Assembly (NCBI GenBank): GCA_002102555.1
Contig: MCFL01000042.1
Coordinates: forward strand, 1-64,000
Length of the DNA: 64,000 nucleotides
Reading direction: 5' to 3'
DNA from: Catenaria anguillulae PL171
Lineage: Eukaryota > Blastocladiomycota > Blastocladiomycetes > Blastocladiales > Catenariaceae
A program made the translations under genes and the position numbers. The notes beneath the pieces are model-generated. The model ran no database searches, was not told the DNA's origin, and was given only the letters and a program-made list of their open reading frames with translations. Each line of letters starts with the position of its first letter. The stretch's first letter is position 1. Shown here one piece after another: positions 31,792-41,979 of this stretch.

Positions 31792-32549
31792 AGCAGGCCA
31801 TCTCACTCACGATTGGTGCGGATGCGGGAGTGTTTATTCTGGTTGCGGGTTGCCGATTATTGTGAGGTCGCTTGCGGGCGTGTGCATTTGTACGTGATTA
31901 TTGTTAGGTGGTTTGCGGGCGTGTACATTTTTTATGTGTATGTGACTGGGTTAACGCTGTCGATGATGGGCTTCAATAGATTAAATGTGCTCTTTCAAGA
32001 ACTAGATACTCTTTGCCATTCGCATTCTGTCAGCCGGGCGCCTTATGCATTGAGTGCAAATCACCAATGCAAATGTCATTAGTGTGCTCCGCCTCTCTTC
32101 TAGGGTATAGAAGCACTTCTTCCCCAGGAGGCAGCGCCTCGCATGTAGCTGGTCAGGAGCATGATTAGGTCGGTTGCCTCACTGGTCAATCCACACGCAG
32201 TTCGCGCCCCGCCGTGTGCCGTGTGGAGGGTACATGTACATCCATCCACGCACTTTTCCGACCCGGTCATGCACATCAAATGGAAATGCTGAATGTTAGT
32301 AAGATAGAGCCACTGAAAGCTTTTGGGCATAGTATAAAACTGCTTTCCGTATCGTTTTATACCCGGAATGCGGATTGAGCTTGCTCGGAAAAGAATCGGT
32401 TGCCTCTTACACGAAAACGCCCAAGGTGACTTGTCTCACATGCTGCCCTGGCCCAAACGACTTGGATCAGGGGCGGATAAGATGCTGTAAGATGCTGTTT
32501 CATTTGATAGGCCAGCAGAAACAAACTCAAAAACACATGCACGGGACAG
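31792..32549. other. Intergenic, no supported gene
   Basis: This is AT-richer sequence between converging genes. I see no motif or RNA gene. Confidence 0.5.
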
Positions 32550-35493
32550 TTAATTCGATACAAGACAAACAACGACGCTCGAACTCGAAACCAAACAACA
32601 CTCTGGCACATGAGAGCAATGTGCGTGCACTAACTCTTCCTTTTGTTCTTCTTCTTCACTGCGATCCAAACACCGAATCAACAGCCGCCGGCACATCCGC
32701 TTCCACATAACCACACTTGCAACCAAAGTCTTCTCGGCCTCGGCCCATTCTCGGAACAATGTTCCAATCGGGTATCCCTCCTTCGTAGCCTCCCTCGACC
32801 GCCCCTTGCTCGTGTCCGGGTCTGGCAAGTGCTCAAGAAACGGCGCGATAAACTCTTGGATCGAGACTTGGGTCAATGATCGGACAGGAGTGCCAATCGC
32901 GACGCACTTCTTGGCAAACAGGTAAGCCATGACGGTGGCAATCTTGCGAACCTGGGTACGGACTTTTGGGGTTCGGCCCAGCTTTTGACGCGGCGCTTCC
33001 GTCCACATGGGCACGCAAACGGGAATCGTCGAATTGTGCTTGGTACCGAGAGTGTACAACGATGGAATGTCGAGAACGGAAACGTCCCCGGCCGCAATAA
33101 CGTACGGCAACTCTGTCGCCGCTGCCGCTGCCATTGAATCAATAGCTGGGGCAGCGGCTGACGTGGTAGCCGCGGCAGATGCCATGTTGGCGCTGGCGGC
33201 GCCAGCAGATGCCAGCGAGCTCGACGACATGGTTGAAAATGTCGGAGAGAGCGGTGACGACACGTCGACGCCAAGCAAACCGGCAATTGAGGGGGTTGAG
33301 CTGGTTGACGGAGGCGGCGGGTGAATGATACTTGAGTGGCTAAGACCCATGGCCGCAGTCGATGGAAACGACATGTCGGGAAGCAAGCCCAGTGTCTAAA
33401 GAGGGAGAAGGCAATGGTGAGCGTGCGCCGGAAAACAAACGTTGAAAAGGGTATTGTGAAGAGGCGCACCGTGCTTGATGTTACCATGGTGGTGGGGCGG
33501 GGCACGTCCGACTGAGACGGTGGCGACAGCGGCGGTGGCGGCGAATGGTGGTTTATGCCGAGCAAGTCATCAAGCGACATCGGCGCATCCGTCGTCGAGG
33601 ATGGTGATGTCGATGCGGCCGCGAACGCTGTAGTAGCTTGTGCTTGTGCGACGGAGGCAAACACGGGAGGTGGCCGTGGTGGACATGGTGGTGATGGCGG
33701 ACTGTGAGGATGCGCGACGTCGTGTTGACGTTGACGCTGCTCACCAGATCTTGGAATGATGCTGGGGGCGACGCCAGTCCCGATGCCAGCGCACCTAGAG
33801 CAGTGGTAGGCGGTGGTTGTCGTTCATGGTCCTGGACATCGGCTTCGGCGGCAGCGGCCGTGTCGGCGAATGTAGAGATGGTCGTAGGCGAGCGAGATGG
33901 CGGCGGTGGCGGAGGAGGAGGAGGCTGGGAGCCGGCCGGGGCTTGGGTCGAGTTGGCGAGTGGGTTGGGTGTGAAAACGGTTGTCAATGGGGGGAGCTTA
34001 CTTGACTGGGATTGACCAGCGCCAGTGGAGACGGAGAGCGGGTTTGAGGGAGGGAGGACAGTAAAGTCTTTTTGCACGATTGGTGAAAGTGTCATCAGCG
34101 TTGCAAACGTGCTGAACTGGCCGGTCTTGATGAGCGTCCGCGGCAACTGACTGAAGAATGTTGCATAGGCAATGCCGTCCTGTGAATTGGGTGCACATAA
34201 GGCATGAGTCAGTCATGTTCGGTGAAATCAAATACACAAAGGTAAATGACATCGATCAGACGCACAAAGTAAGCCATGACCGACTTTTCGCCCTCTCCCT
34301 TCTTGGGCTCATAGGTCGAGTCAAAATTGCCTGCGGCACGGGCCGCCTTCTTCTTCTTGACACACTCCATCAAAAATGAATAGATACCGCCCTCGGTTAC
34401 CCTACCCATGCTCATGCTGAACTTGGTTGCACCGGCCTTGTCGTATCGAATGGCCGATTGAATAGCCTCGAAGTCGGATTTGGTTGACTGCGGACATTTT
34501 CGCGTTGTCGCGAGCCGTCAGCCAAACTGAACCATGAGGAAAGTAGACTGTGAAACACCAACGTACAGTGTCATTATCCTCGGCCAAACCGTCATCCTCC
34601 TCCTCCCCCATTGCAGCTCGAATGATAGCCTTTGCCTCCTCGTGCTTGTTCCTCTTCTTCTTCTTCTTCTTCTTCTTTTTCTTGTTCTTGTCTCCCGTGG
34701 TCCTTGTGGCGCTGCCAGTGGAGCCGCTGGCGCTGCCATGTTCTTGTTCCCCGCTCCTCGACTTTTTGGCCTTCTTGGACTTCCTTTTTCCATTTCCTGG
34801 TTCTTGTGCGCCATCCTCGTCATCTGCCTCGGCCGCCGAGCGTTTGCGCTTCGGTCCTTGATTGATTGATGCCGAAGGCTCGGAGCGCACAGAAGCGGCG
34901 GCCGCCGCGTGACTCAGCGAGCCGGCAGTGGCAGCCGCGGCTTGCACCGAGCTACTAGACGCCGCTGCGGCGGCGCCTCCAAGGTACGTGTATGGCACAT
35001 AGCCCGACAAGTATGGTGGGAACCTTGATGCCGACGGATTTCCCCCGCTCGAAGCATGCGACGACGATCCTGCGGCTGACGACGAGCTGCCCACGCCTGA
35101 ACCAGACGAGGCGGCGGCTGTTGACTGCTGCGCATACGAGCGTGACGCGCTTGCCGAGGACGAGGCAAAAGGGGATCCGGCGGCAGATGATGAAGATGAA
35201 GATGATGCAAAGGAATGATTGCCGTCGTCGTCGGTATTGAGATCGTTTCCGAGGTAGTAAAGGTTGGACGACGATGATGTGGTGCGGCCAGTGAGTGCGT
35301 TCAGGTCGCGTTGGGCTTGGTCGTCGTCATTGGAGTACCTTGAGCGGTTGTAATACTGACTCCTGGGACGTTGGCGGTTGGCGAGCACGTCTCGAGCTTT
35401 GGCCAACGCAGGCGACACTGTGCCGGTACCAGTCTGATCGGAAGCCGTGGTGTCGGGCAGAAACAATTGATTGGCTTTGGTACGGCGCGACAT
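32550..35493 (-). CDS. Low-complexity, Lys-rich nuclear-type protein, unknown
   Basis: I do not recognise the family. Exon 1 (35493-34567) is Ser/Ala-rich and ends with a basic run (about twelve consecutive Lys after GDKN) and acidic EEEDDG. Exon 2 (34487-34266) encodes KSDFEAIQSAIRYDKAGATK and KSVMAYF. Exon 3 starts at 34179 (DGIAYATFFSQLPRTLIKTG). A Pro-rich exon ends at 33468 and the last exon starts at 33395 (TLGLLPDMSFPS). Donors are GTACGT, GTGCGT and GTGCGC. Between 33760 and 33700 the frames join only with a one-base discrepancy around a GTGAGC...CACAG intron. The C-terminus is uncertain: an alternative frame ends CGYVEADVPAAVDS near 32650. The poly-Lys run next to acidic sequence suggests a nuclear or nucleolar protein. 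Confidence 0.65.
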
Positions 35494-36430
35494 GGTGTGG
35501 TGCACGTGGTGGTCGTGTTCCACTGGCAATGTGCGAGGACGGCGACGGGCAGGGAGTTTGCTGTTGTATGTAGTACGAATTGGCTGTCGAGCAGTGTGCG
35601 GCGGGTGGTTTGAAGAGAGATGCACGAATGTGAGTGTGAAGCTGTGCTTTGGTTGAGCGTGAGCCGGTATGTATGATCGTGATTGGTCCACAACTGTTGA
35701 AGACTTGTCTGGTGACGAGTTTGGAGACGATGGGTGGGTGATTTGGCTGCCACTGAGTCGCAGTAGTGTAGAATTGATGTATGGTGATGCTTGTGGACCG
35801 ACTCAAGGTCGGGTAGCCAGTTTTGACCGACTTCAGTTGTCACCAACTTGAGTTGTCTCGCTACAGCATTGATGCACTTGACATGCGTGCCAGCGGTGCT
35901 CACCCATGCAACACAGCTATAGATGCACTCGGCACCAGTGCGGATGTCATTGGTTCGGCATGGATTGGACCTGGATCCGTCGGATCCGCTCACTGTGCTG
36001 ATAGCCGAGGTCATGCGGCCAGGTGCTGGCGGCTGACCGCTTGCTTGTTTATACTACCAATCCCGCCCAGCCGTTGCTGCGGCGGTTCGGCTGACGGAAG
36101 CTTGTCAGCAATTCATGAGATGATTGTAATCGGTCGCCGTGGGCGGCTCTTGCAGCAGCGGCCGGCGGCAGCCGCGCCGTCAAAGCCATGGAGGCAGGAG
36201 CAGGATGACCATGATCGAGCGAGCGAGATGATGTCGTTGTGGGTAGTATTGCATGATTTCATTCCGATAGGCGTATTGCTTGGAGAGGCTAATGCCATTT
36301 GCCTCATTTGTTGTGGAAAATGGCCTTGTTTTGATGGCGGGTTTATTTTATTGTCATTAGCACACTGCTGGTGGGAATGGGGGTTCATATTCCCATATGG
36401 AGCTCAAGTTGGGCCCGTGTTCAGAACGGC
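35494..36430. other. Intergenic, no supported gene
   Basis: This is the upstream region of the minus-strand gene. Open frames on both strands lack motifs. Confidence 0.45.
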
Positions 36431-36538
36431 CGGGGACGCGCTAGGATGACGACGCACAGATTTATTAGGGCTGTGCGTCGCGACGCACATGTGGTGATTA
36501 ATCTGTGCGTCGCGTACATAGGACGAGATTGGGAGAAT

Positions 36539-36830
36539 GGGTGTTCGAATCACTCACGCCTCACTTTCCTTTTCGCCCGTTTTGGCCGTATTTTACCTGA
36601 TTCGGGTCGCTTTTGTTGCTGCACCGTATGCTTGAGCGTCGTTTCCCGCCAGATCTGCTGAAAAAATAGGGTCATTTGTAATGAGAATTTGTCTTCGCCC
36701 GTGGTCGATCAGTTTGCTTGCCATGTCGATCAAGTCTGTGACGCACAGTGATCAGAAATCTGTGCGTCGTGTGGCGCGATCTGTGCGTGGCGACCATAGG
36801 TCGTCATCCAGCGAACTGGAGGTTCGCAAG
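36539..36830 (+). repeat. 3' half of tRNA-Trp plus cassette flank
   Basis: 36539-36563 is the T arm and 3' acceptor of tRNA-Trp (GGGTGTTCGAATCACTCACG then CCTCA) without the 5' half. It is followed by the flank block seen at 4437-4705, ending in GCGAACTGGAGGTTCGC. Upstream at 36430-36520 are extra TGTGCGTCGCGACGCAC words from the same flank, so the cassette has been rearranged. This is a dead tRNA remnant. Confidence 0.82.
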
Positions 36831-36975
36831 GTGTTGGTGAGGTCGCGCAGCAAAAAAGTGCGCTAAGACTTCAAGTTACGTTTGCTTTCCAGCGAAGGAG
36901 GTTCGCAAGGTGTTGGTGAGGTCGCGTAGCAAAAAATTGCGCCAAGAATTCAAGTTATGTTCGCTTGCCCAACAG
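36818..36975 (+). repeat. Tandem duplication, period 79 bases
   Basis: GGAGGTTCGCAAGGTGTTGG begins at 36818 and again at 36897. The two units differ at a few positions (for example GTGCGCTAAGACTTC against TTGCGCCAAGAATTC). The unit starts at the end of the tRNA cassette flank. Confidence 0.85.
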
Positions 36976-37475
36976 CATTCGATGCGATTTCATGCGTACT
37001 GTATGGACATCGCAGGGCCGATTCAATGGGGTGTGGGTGCTCTGGCATGTTTGCCTTCACGCAAGATAGACAGGAGGAGTGCCTTTTCAATGGCATAAAT
37101 GGCCTTGGCGAATCAAAGCACCGGTTCCCACGATTCTTTGCAGGATGCAGGTCTGGTCCGTCAACACTTGAATAGGTCTGCATCGAAAAGGATGTCTCGC
37201 GCACCGTTCCGTCGAGAGCCAAGACCCAAGCAGCTGTGTGTCACGTTGCAGCTTTGGGAAACCTTTAACGCATTGTTGGCCATGCAAGTAAGTACCACCC
37301 TAAGCAACTCGCTGATTCTGATTTCCCCGTCTACCGCCCCGCCTGGTCAGTTTCTCTCGCTGCTGCACACTCCTTACCCTCCCTGCCTGCGCATTCCAAC
37401 TGCCCCCCGACTAGCGGCGCGTCGAGCCTTACCGTATTCGCAAACGCCACCGCTTTCACTACCCACACTTGCATC
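36976..37475. other. Intergenic, promoter side of AMMECR1
   Basis: No gene is supported. A pyrimidine-rich stretch precedes the AMMECR1 start codon. Confidence 0.45.
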
Positions 37476-38219
37476 ATGGTCGCCTCGAAACTGCACTGCT
37501 TCTACTGCTTCGACGTGCTCTCTGCACACCTGCACGACGCCGACCCAAAGTCAGTTGCCGCGCCCGCGTTTCCAACCGCCCGCTCGGACTCGGACGACAG
37601 CCCTACTTCAGCGGCATCCACATCTGCCGCCACGACTCAAGCACAAGCAGCTTACCCGCTCTTCATCACCTGGTCCACGACCCCACACCTGACGCTTCGC
37701 GGGTGCATCGGCAACTTTTCTCCTCTCCCACTGCCCGCGGGGCTTCGCGACTATGCGCTCATCTCTGCAACGCAAGACCACCGGTTCGCTCCCATTCGCG
37801 CGCGCGAACTGCCCACGCTGCACGTTGCCGTGTCACTGTTGGTCGACTTTGAACCTTGTGCGCACCCGTTCGACTGGACCATTGGCACGCACGGTATTCG
37901 CATTTCATTCACGTGCCCGACCACGGGCAAATCCTTGGGCGCGACGTTTTTGCCTGAGGTGGCAAAGGACCAAATGTGGGATCATAAGCGGACGTTGGTG
38001 CAGTTGGTGAAAAAGGCAGGGTATGTGGGCCGGTGGGAGCGGGTGAGTCAAGCTGTCAAGGTGGTGAGGTATCAGAGCAGCAAGGCCACGTGTAGCTACG
38101 CAGAGTATGTGGCGTGGGTCGAGGCCGGGAGGGCTGTTGAGGTCGAGCAAGGCGAGGCCGGCACGGAGAAGCAGGATGCGGACAACGAGGATGACGAAGA
38201 GGTCTTATCGAGTGCTTGA
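37476..38219 (+). CDS. AMMECR1-domain protein
   Basis: This single-exon gene of 247 residues covers the whole AMMECR1 domain. The signature LRGCIGNF is at about residue 75, followed by LRDYALISATQDHRFAPI, ELPTLHVAVSLLVDFEP, GTHGIRISF and a C-terminal segment TFLPEVAKDQMWDHKRTL. The family is conserved from archaea to humans (fungal member YOR289W); its biochemical role is unsettled. An insert of Ser/Thr/Ala replaces a short loop after PAFPTAR, and the C-terminus is acidic (DNEDDEEV). It converges on the next gene, with stop codons about 250 bases apart. Confidence 0.92.
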   Translation: MVASKLHCFYCFDVLSAHLHDADPKSVAAPAFPTARSDSDDSPTSAASTSAATTQAQAAYPLFITWSTTPHLTLRGCIGNFSPLPLPAGLRDYALISATQDHRFAPIRARELPTLHVAVSLLVDFEPCAHPFDWTIGTHGIRISFTCPTTGKSLGATFLPEVAKDQMWDHKRTLVQLVKKAGYVGRWERVSQAVKVVRYQSSKATCSYAEYVAWVEAGRAVEVEQGEAGTEKQDADNEDDEEVLSSA

Positions 38220-38472
38220 TTGGTTCTTGAGGGTGGTGTGCCTTCAAGTCCAGTGTCCATGTGCTTTTGGTGTTGTTGCTTGCTTTTCTTTATTTGTGTG
38301 TCAATATTCGTCTTGTTCTTCACTTGGATGTAAATGTTTCATTTTTATCTTGACGAATGATATCTTGTTATATTTATTGACTGAAAAGTACAACTCCAAC
38401 TAGGTAAATAAACAGGTGAACGGACCCAACAACACAAACAAAGACCCAAGACAGCGAAACCAACAACCACGC

Positions 38473-39792
38473 TCACTGCGTCTCCTGCGCCTGCCTCACC
38501 ACCCGCCTCAACTCACTCATAAATACTCCACGCCCACCATACATGGTGCCGACGGGCGGGTGGCGGGCCACCGGACTCTTGGACCTCGCCTTGCCCTTGT
38601 TGCTGTTGTTTGTGCTACCCGCGGCCTTGCCCTCGACGCCACCAGGCGGCGCAACATAAGTGTTGACCTGTCCGGCATCCTGGTCCTTTGCCATTTGTAC
38701 GCGTTTGCGCAACACATTGAGCGCCTCGAGCTTGCTAAACGTGCCCATGCCGCCAACATGCACGTGCGCCGTGCCCAGGTCGTCTTGCCCCGCACCCCCG
38801 ACCGAGCCCGCTTGCGATTCGCCCCCTGGGTTGGCGGCGGCCGCGGCGGCGGCGAAAAACCCCTGCATGGCTTGACTGAACCCTTGCGGGCCGCCAACAA
38901 GCGCCACGGGCGACCGTGTCCTCGGCTGCTGTTGCTGTTGCTGTTGCGCAGGAGCGGGGGCGGGCGCCGAGGAGGAGGAGGGTAAGGCACTGAGATCTTT
39001 TGCCCATTGCGGCATATGTGCGGCATCGGGCGACGTTTCGTCATCATCTTGGTCTGCCCATGACATGAGCGGTTGCGCGGCGGCCTTGTTGACGGCGGCG
39101 ATCGCGGAGGTGAGCTCAGGTGTCGACGAAGGCGCCGGTTTTGCGGGCGATTGCCCACGCGTGGACGTGGAGGATGTGGCCGAGGTGGCGGCGGGTTTGG
39201 AGGAGGTGACCGAAGCGGGCGGACCATTGGCCCACGCGGATTTCTTTGTGTTGGTTGACGAAGATGTTGGGTTTGGTGCATTGGAAGAGGTCGGCGGTTG
39301 CTGCTGATGTGCGTCTGTGGCAGGATCCGACGACGACGTGGTGGCGGCCGCAGCCGCAGCCGCTTCTGCCTTGAACCGCTCGTGACTGCCGCGAATGGCC
39401 GACGCCCACGACGGCTGTTTCGGGTTTTGACGCGCGGCGGGCGGCGGGCTGGCAGAGTCGGACGCTGTGGTAGATGGGGCAGCAGAGCGCCACGAGGATG
39501 CGGCAAGCGCGGATCGGTCGCGGTCGGACCAGTTTGAGTGGGGCTGTTGCGAAAACGAGGAGGCGGAGGCGGAGGCGGAAGACGGTGCGTTGGAAGCGGC
39601 TCCACCGCCGCCGCCGCGAGAGCCACCGCCGCGGGACGAGGTGCGGGAGTTGCCTGGATTTCACGGATCGGACGTCAGGATCCGGACAAAACGGTGACAA
39701 GTGGTAGAGTAGACGTGGAGGGTGAGAAAATACATACGCGAAGAGCCCCCGCGCGAGTCTCGGTTGCGGTCACGATTGAAGGACGACGACAT
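38473..39792 (-). CDS. Ser/Ala/Gln-rich, RG-repeat protein, unknown
   Basis: The start at 39792 gives MSSSFNRDRNRDSRGGSS, and one intron (39737-39654; GTATGT, acceptor AATCCAG) joins in phase 1 to NSRTSSRGGGSRGGGGG. The two exons total exactly 412 codons. RG/RGG and Arg-Asp dipeptides at the N-terminus suggest RNA binding. Low-complexity Ser/Ala/Pro sequence and a poly-Gln run follow. The C-terminal 100 residues look more ordered: GTFSKLEALNVLRKRVQMAK and GRGVFMSELRRVVRQAQ. I do not recognise the family. A shadow frame of 369 codons on the same strand is Arg/Pro-rich and is rejected. Confidence 0.75.
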
Positions 39793-39830
39793 GGTGAGCT
39801 TGAAGCAGGTCGACGCTCAGCTCAGATCGG

Positions 39831-39912
39831 CTCAGCTCAGCTCAGCTCAGGTCGGGACTTGACAGTCGGGCAGACACAGGCGCGGACGCAGACGCAGACG
39901 CAGACGCAGACA
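39831..39912 (+). repeat. Simple repeats upstream of the minus-strand gene
   Basis: (CAGCT)n at about 39831-39850 and (GCAGAC)n at about 39884-39911 lie in the 465-base interval between the divergent genes starting at 39792 and 40258. Confidence 0.8.
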
Positions 39913-40257
39913 GAAATGAAATGGTACGGGCCGACACTGAACAGTGCGTCGAGTCGGGTGCGTTAGAAATTGACACCGGAGCGTACGTAATATGAACGTA
40001 TACTCGAGCTAGCTAGCTATAGCTACAGCAAAAGCAAGTCATGATCAATAAGTTCTTGTTGCGGCGTGATACATATAAGCTGAAATCATGAGACGAGAGA
40101 TCGGCATTTCTTCAATATTTCATTGTTCAATTGGTCCAAATCCAAGAACTTGAGGGAATCGTCAATATTGTTGTGTTGACATTTCACTTGACTTAATGCA
40201 TCCAAAAGTACAGTCCGACCTCAAGCAACCGCACGCTCGGCCAACCATCAGCGAACC

Positions 40258-40680
40258 ATGACATCCATGTCCACGCCTCAGCCAAATTACTTTGGCCGCC
40301 TCGTGATCCTCCTGTCGCTCGCCTTGCTCGCCCACGCCGGCTACTCGGCCTTTGAGCACATTGCCTACCTCAAATCCACCGACCGCGTGCAAGACGGACT
40401 CACGCTCGACATTGTCCTCGAGGCGCTCGTGGCCACGGCGCTGTGCCTCGTGGGACTGGTGCTGGTGGCCGATCCGTTGATGGAAATTGCTTTGGAGAGC
40501 GAGCTGAGCAAACAGTTACGTCTGCTGGGATTCTAGTTTCTTTGTTGCATCCATCTGACTTGCTCATTTCACTGTCATATTAGGTCAAGGGACGTGTTTG
40601 ACGCTCGGCCAAGTTACCGGTCATTGGGCCATCGCGGCCGACACTTTGGCCAAGTTCTTGCACAGGCTGTCAATCAGTGA
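40258..40680 (+). CDS. EMC5: ER membrane protein complex subunit 5 (EMC5/MMGT family)
   Basis: The ER membrane complex inserts transmembrane proteins; subunit 5 is a small two-helix core subunit. Exons are 40258-40514 and 40584-40680, total 117 residues. Helix 1 is LVILLSLALLAHAGYSAFEH with the family AHAGYSA motif. LTLDIVLEALVATALCLVGL is helix 2, and the spliced C-terminus reads SRDVFDARPSYRSLGHRGR, matching the conserved family tail. Without splicing the frame ends early (LRLLGF), which confirms the intron (GTTACG...ATTAG). A second in-frame ATG lies at 40267. The stop is only 35 bases from the stop of the convergent TMEM230 gene. Confidence 0.9.
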
Positions 40681-40715
40681 AAACAACTCAACTCGGTTAT
40701 GAAATATATTAATAT

Positions 40716-41546
40716 TTACAACTCGGGAATATCGTCATAGGTCCATCCAGGAACACCCAATGCCACCATGAGGAAATGCCACAAGTAAAAGCCACCTGGG
40801 ATCATGCACAGTGTGCCCAGCACGGCCAGCGGTTGCCACTTGTCTGGATCTTTGGCATGTCCGTACCCGAGAAACAAGTACAGGCTGGTCGACAAGGCAA
40901 TGGATCCAAAGGAAAAGAGGAATACGGTCAGTGTGAGTGCGCGCCAGGGCACTACACATGGACACAATTCCAGTCAGTCACAGATATGCAAGTGCGAGCA
41001 ATGACTGAAAAGAATTGAATCATTCATACATGGCGTGTGATACTCGGTGCGTAAACTGGTCCGGCCAGACGTGCGCATGCCTTGGCGCCTGGCGAGCCGA
41101 TGGGCAGCCACTCGTTCGGTCGACAAGTCGGACGTTGACGGCACATTGTCAACCGATCCAAGCAAGGGCGTTGTGTCGGAAACACCATGGTTGGCAAGCA
41201 ATCGGTCGCGTTCCGTGGCGAAATCATCCACACGCTCGTCATCCTCTTGCTCTTCTTGGTTGTCCTTGTCAGTGCCTGATGACACGTGGGCAGAGGCCGG
41301 TGGGGCAATGCGCACGGTGCGGCGTTGTCGTGATGTCGTCGTCGAGTCCGGTTTGGATACGGGAGCAGGAGCAGCAGGCGTCGGGAGGTTGCTGGAAACC
41401 GGAGGTAGGGTAGCCGTGGACGTGGAGGTGGCAGAGTCGAGGCGTGGCATCAAGTTGCCCGTGGGCTCCAACTTGGCACGGCGGTTGGGCGAGGTGGCGC
41501 GTGGCGGTTGGGCCGGCGAGGGGGGCGATGAGGGAATCGATGACAT
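40716..41546 (-). CDS. TMEM230/TMEM134 family membrane protein
   Basis: Exons are 41546-41030 and 40951-40716, 250 residues. The intron begins GTATGA and ends GTGTAG, in phase 1. The N-terminal half is Ser/Pro/Thr-rich and cytosolic. After splicing the domain reads TPLPWRALTLTVFLFSFGSI, a short loop with GYGHAKD, then AVLGTLCMIPGGFYLWHFLM, ending PGWTYDDIPEL. Two helices and the terminal YDDIP motif match the DUF872 family (TMEM230), linked in animals to vesicle traffic. The long N-terminal extension is larger than in the animal protein. It is divergent from the CCCH gene at 41980. Confidence 0.9.
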
Positions 41547-41979
41547 GGATAGGGATTGCGCTACGCTGCGAGATGCGCTGATGCTTGAGAGAGACGGGGC
41601 AGTGATGACTTACTCTGCTGATGCACAGGTGAGTTCAAGAAAGATGTGGGAAATGTTGTGCTTATGTGCATAGGGTACGTGGGTATTAATACATCAAGGT
41701 CAGAGTCGAAAGGAACGCCGATCCAACAGTGGAAAAAGTCCACGTCGATTTTATTATGATATACAATTGTCAACAGTCATTTGAATGTAAACAATATCCT
41801 AATGAGTCTAAAGTACGTACACATGTGAATAAAGACTGTACTTTTCGCAATGTGAATATTCACCCCTATTTTCTCACATCTCACTCCTACAGTCACCAGA
41901 CCAGTTCCACTTTGACTTCAGTTTGACCTCCGCTTTCGTTTTGAACTCTCGACCAAGTCATCATTCCATCGACATCGGC
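41547..41979. other. Divergent promoter interval
   Basis: These 433 bases separate the starts of TMEM230 (minus) and the CCCH gene (plus). The stretch is AT-rich around 41750-41880. I find no clear TATA box. Confidence 0.45.

Noticed and set aside
36430-36540. A structured RNA from the TGTGCGTCGCGACGCAC palindromes
   Set aside because: The words match rearranged cassette flank and do not form a conserved longer fold in the other copies.
38517-39626. A 369-codon Arg/Pro-rich frame on the minus strand
   Set aside because: It is out of frame with the spliced gene at 38473-39792, whose two exons sum exactly to whole codons. The composition is that of a shadow frame.
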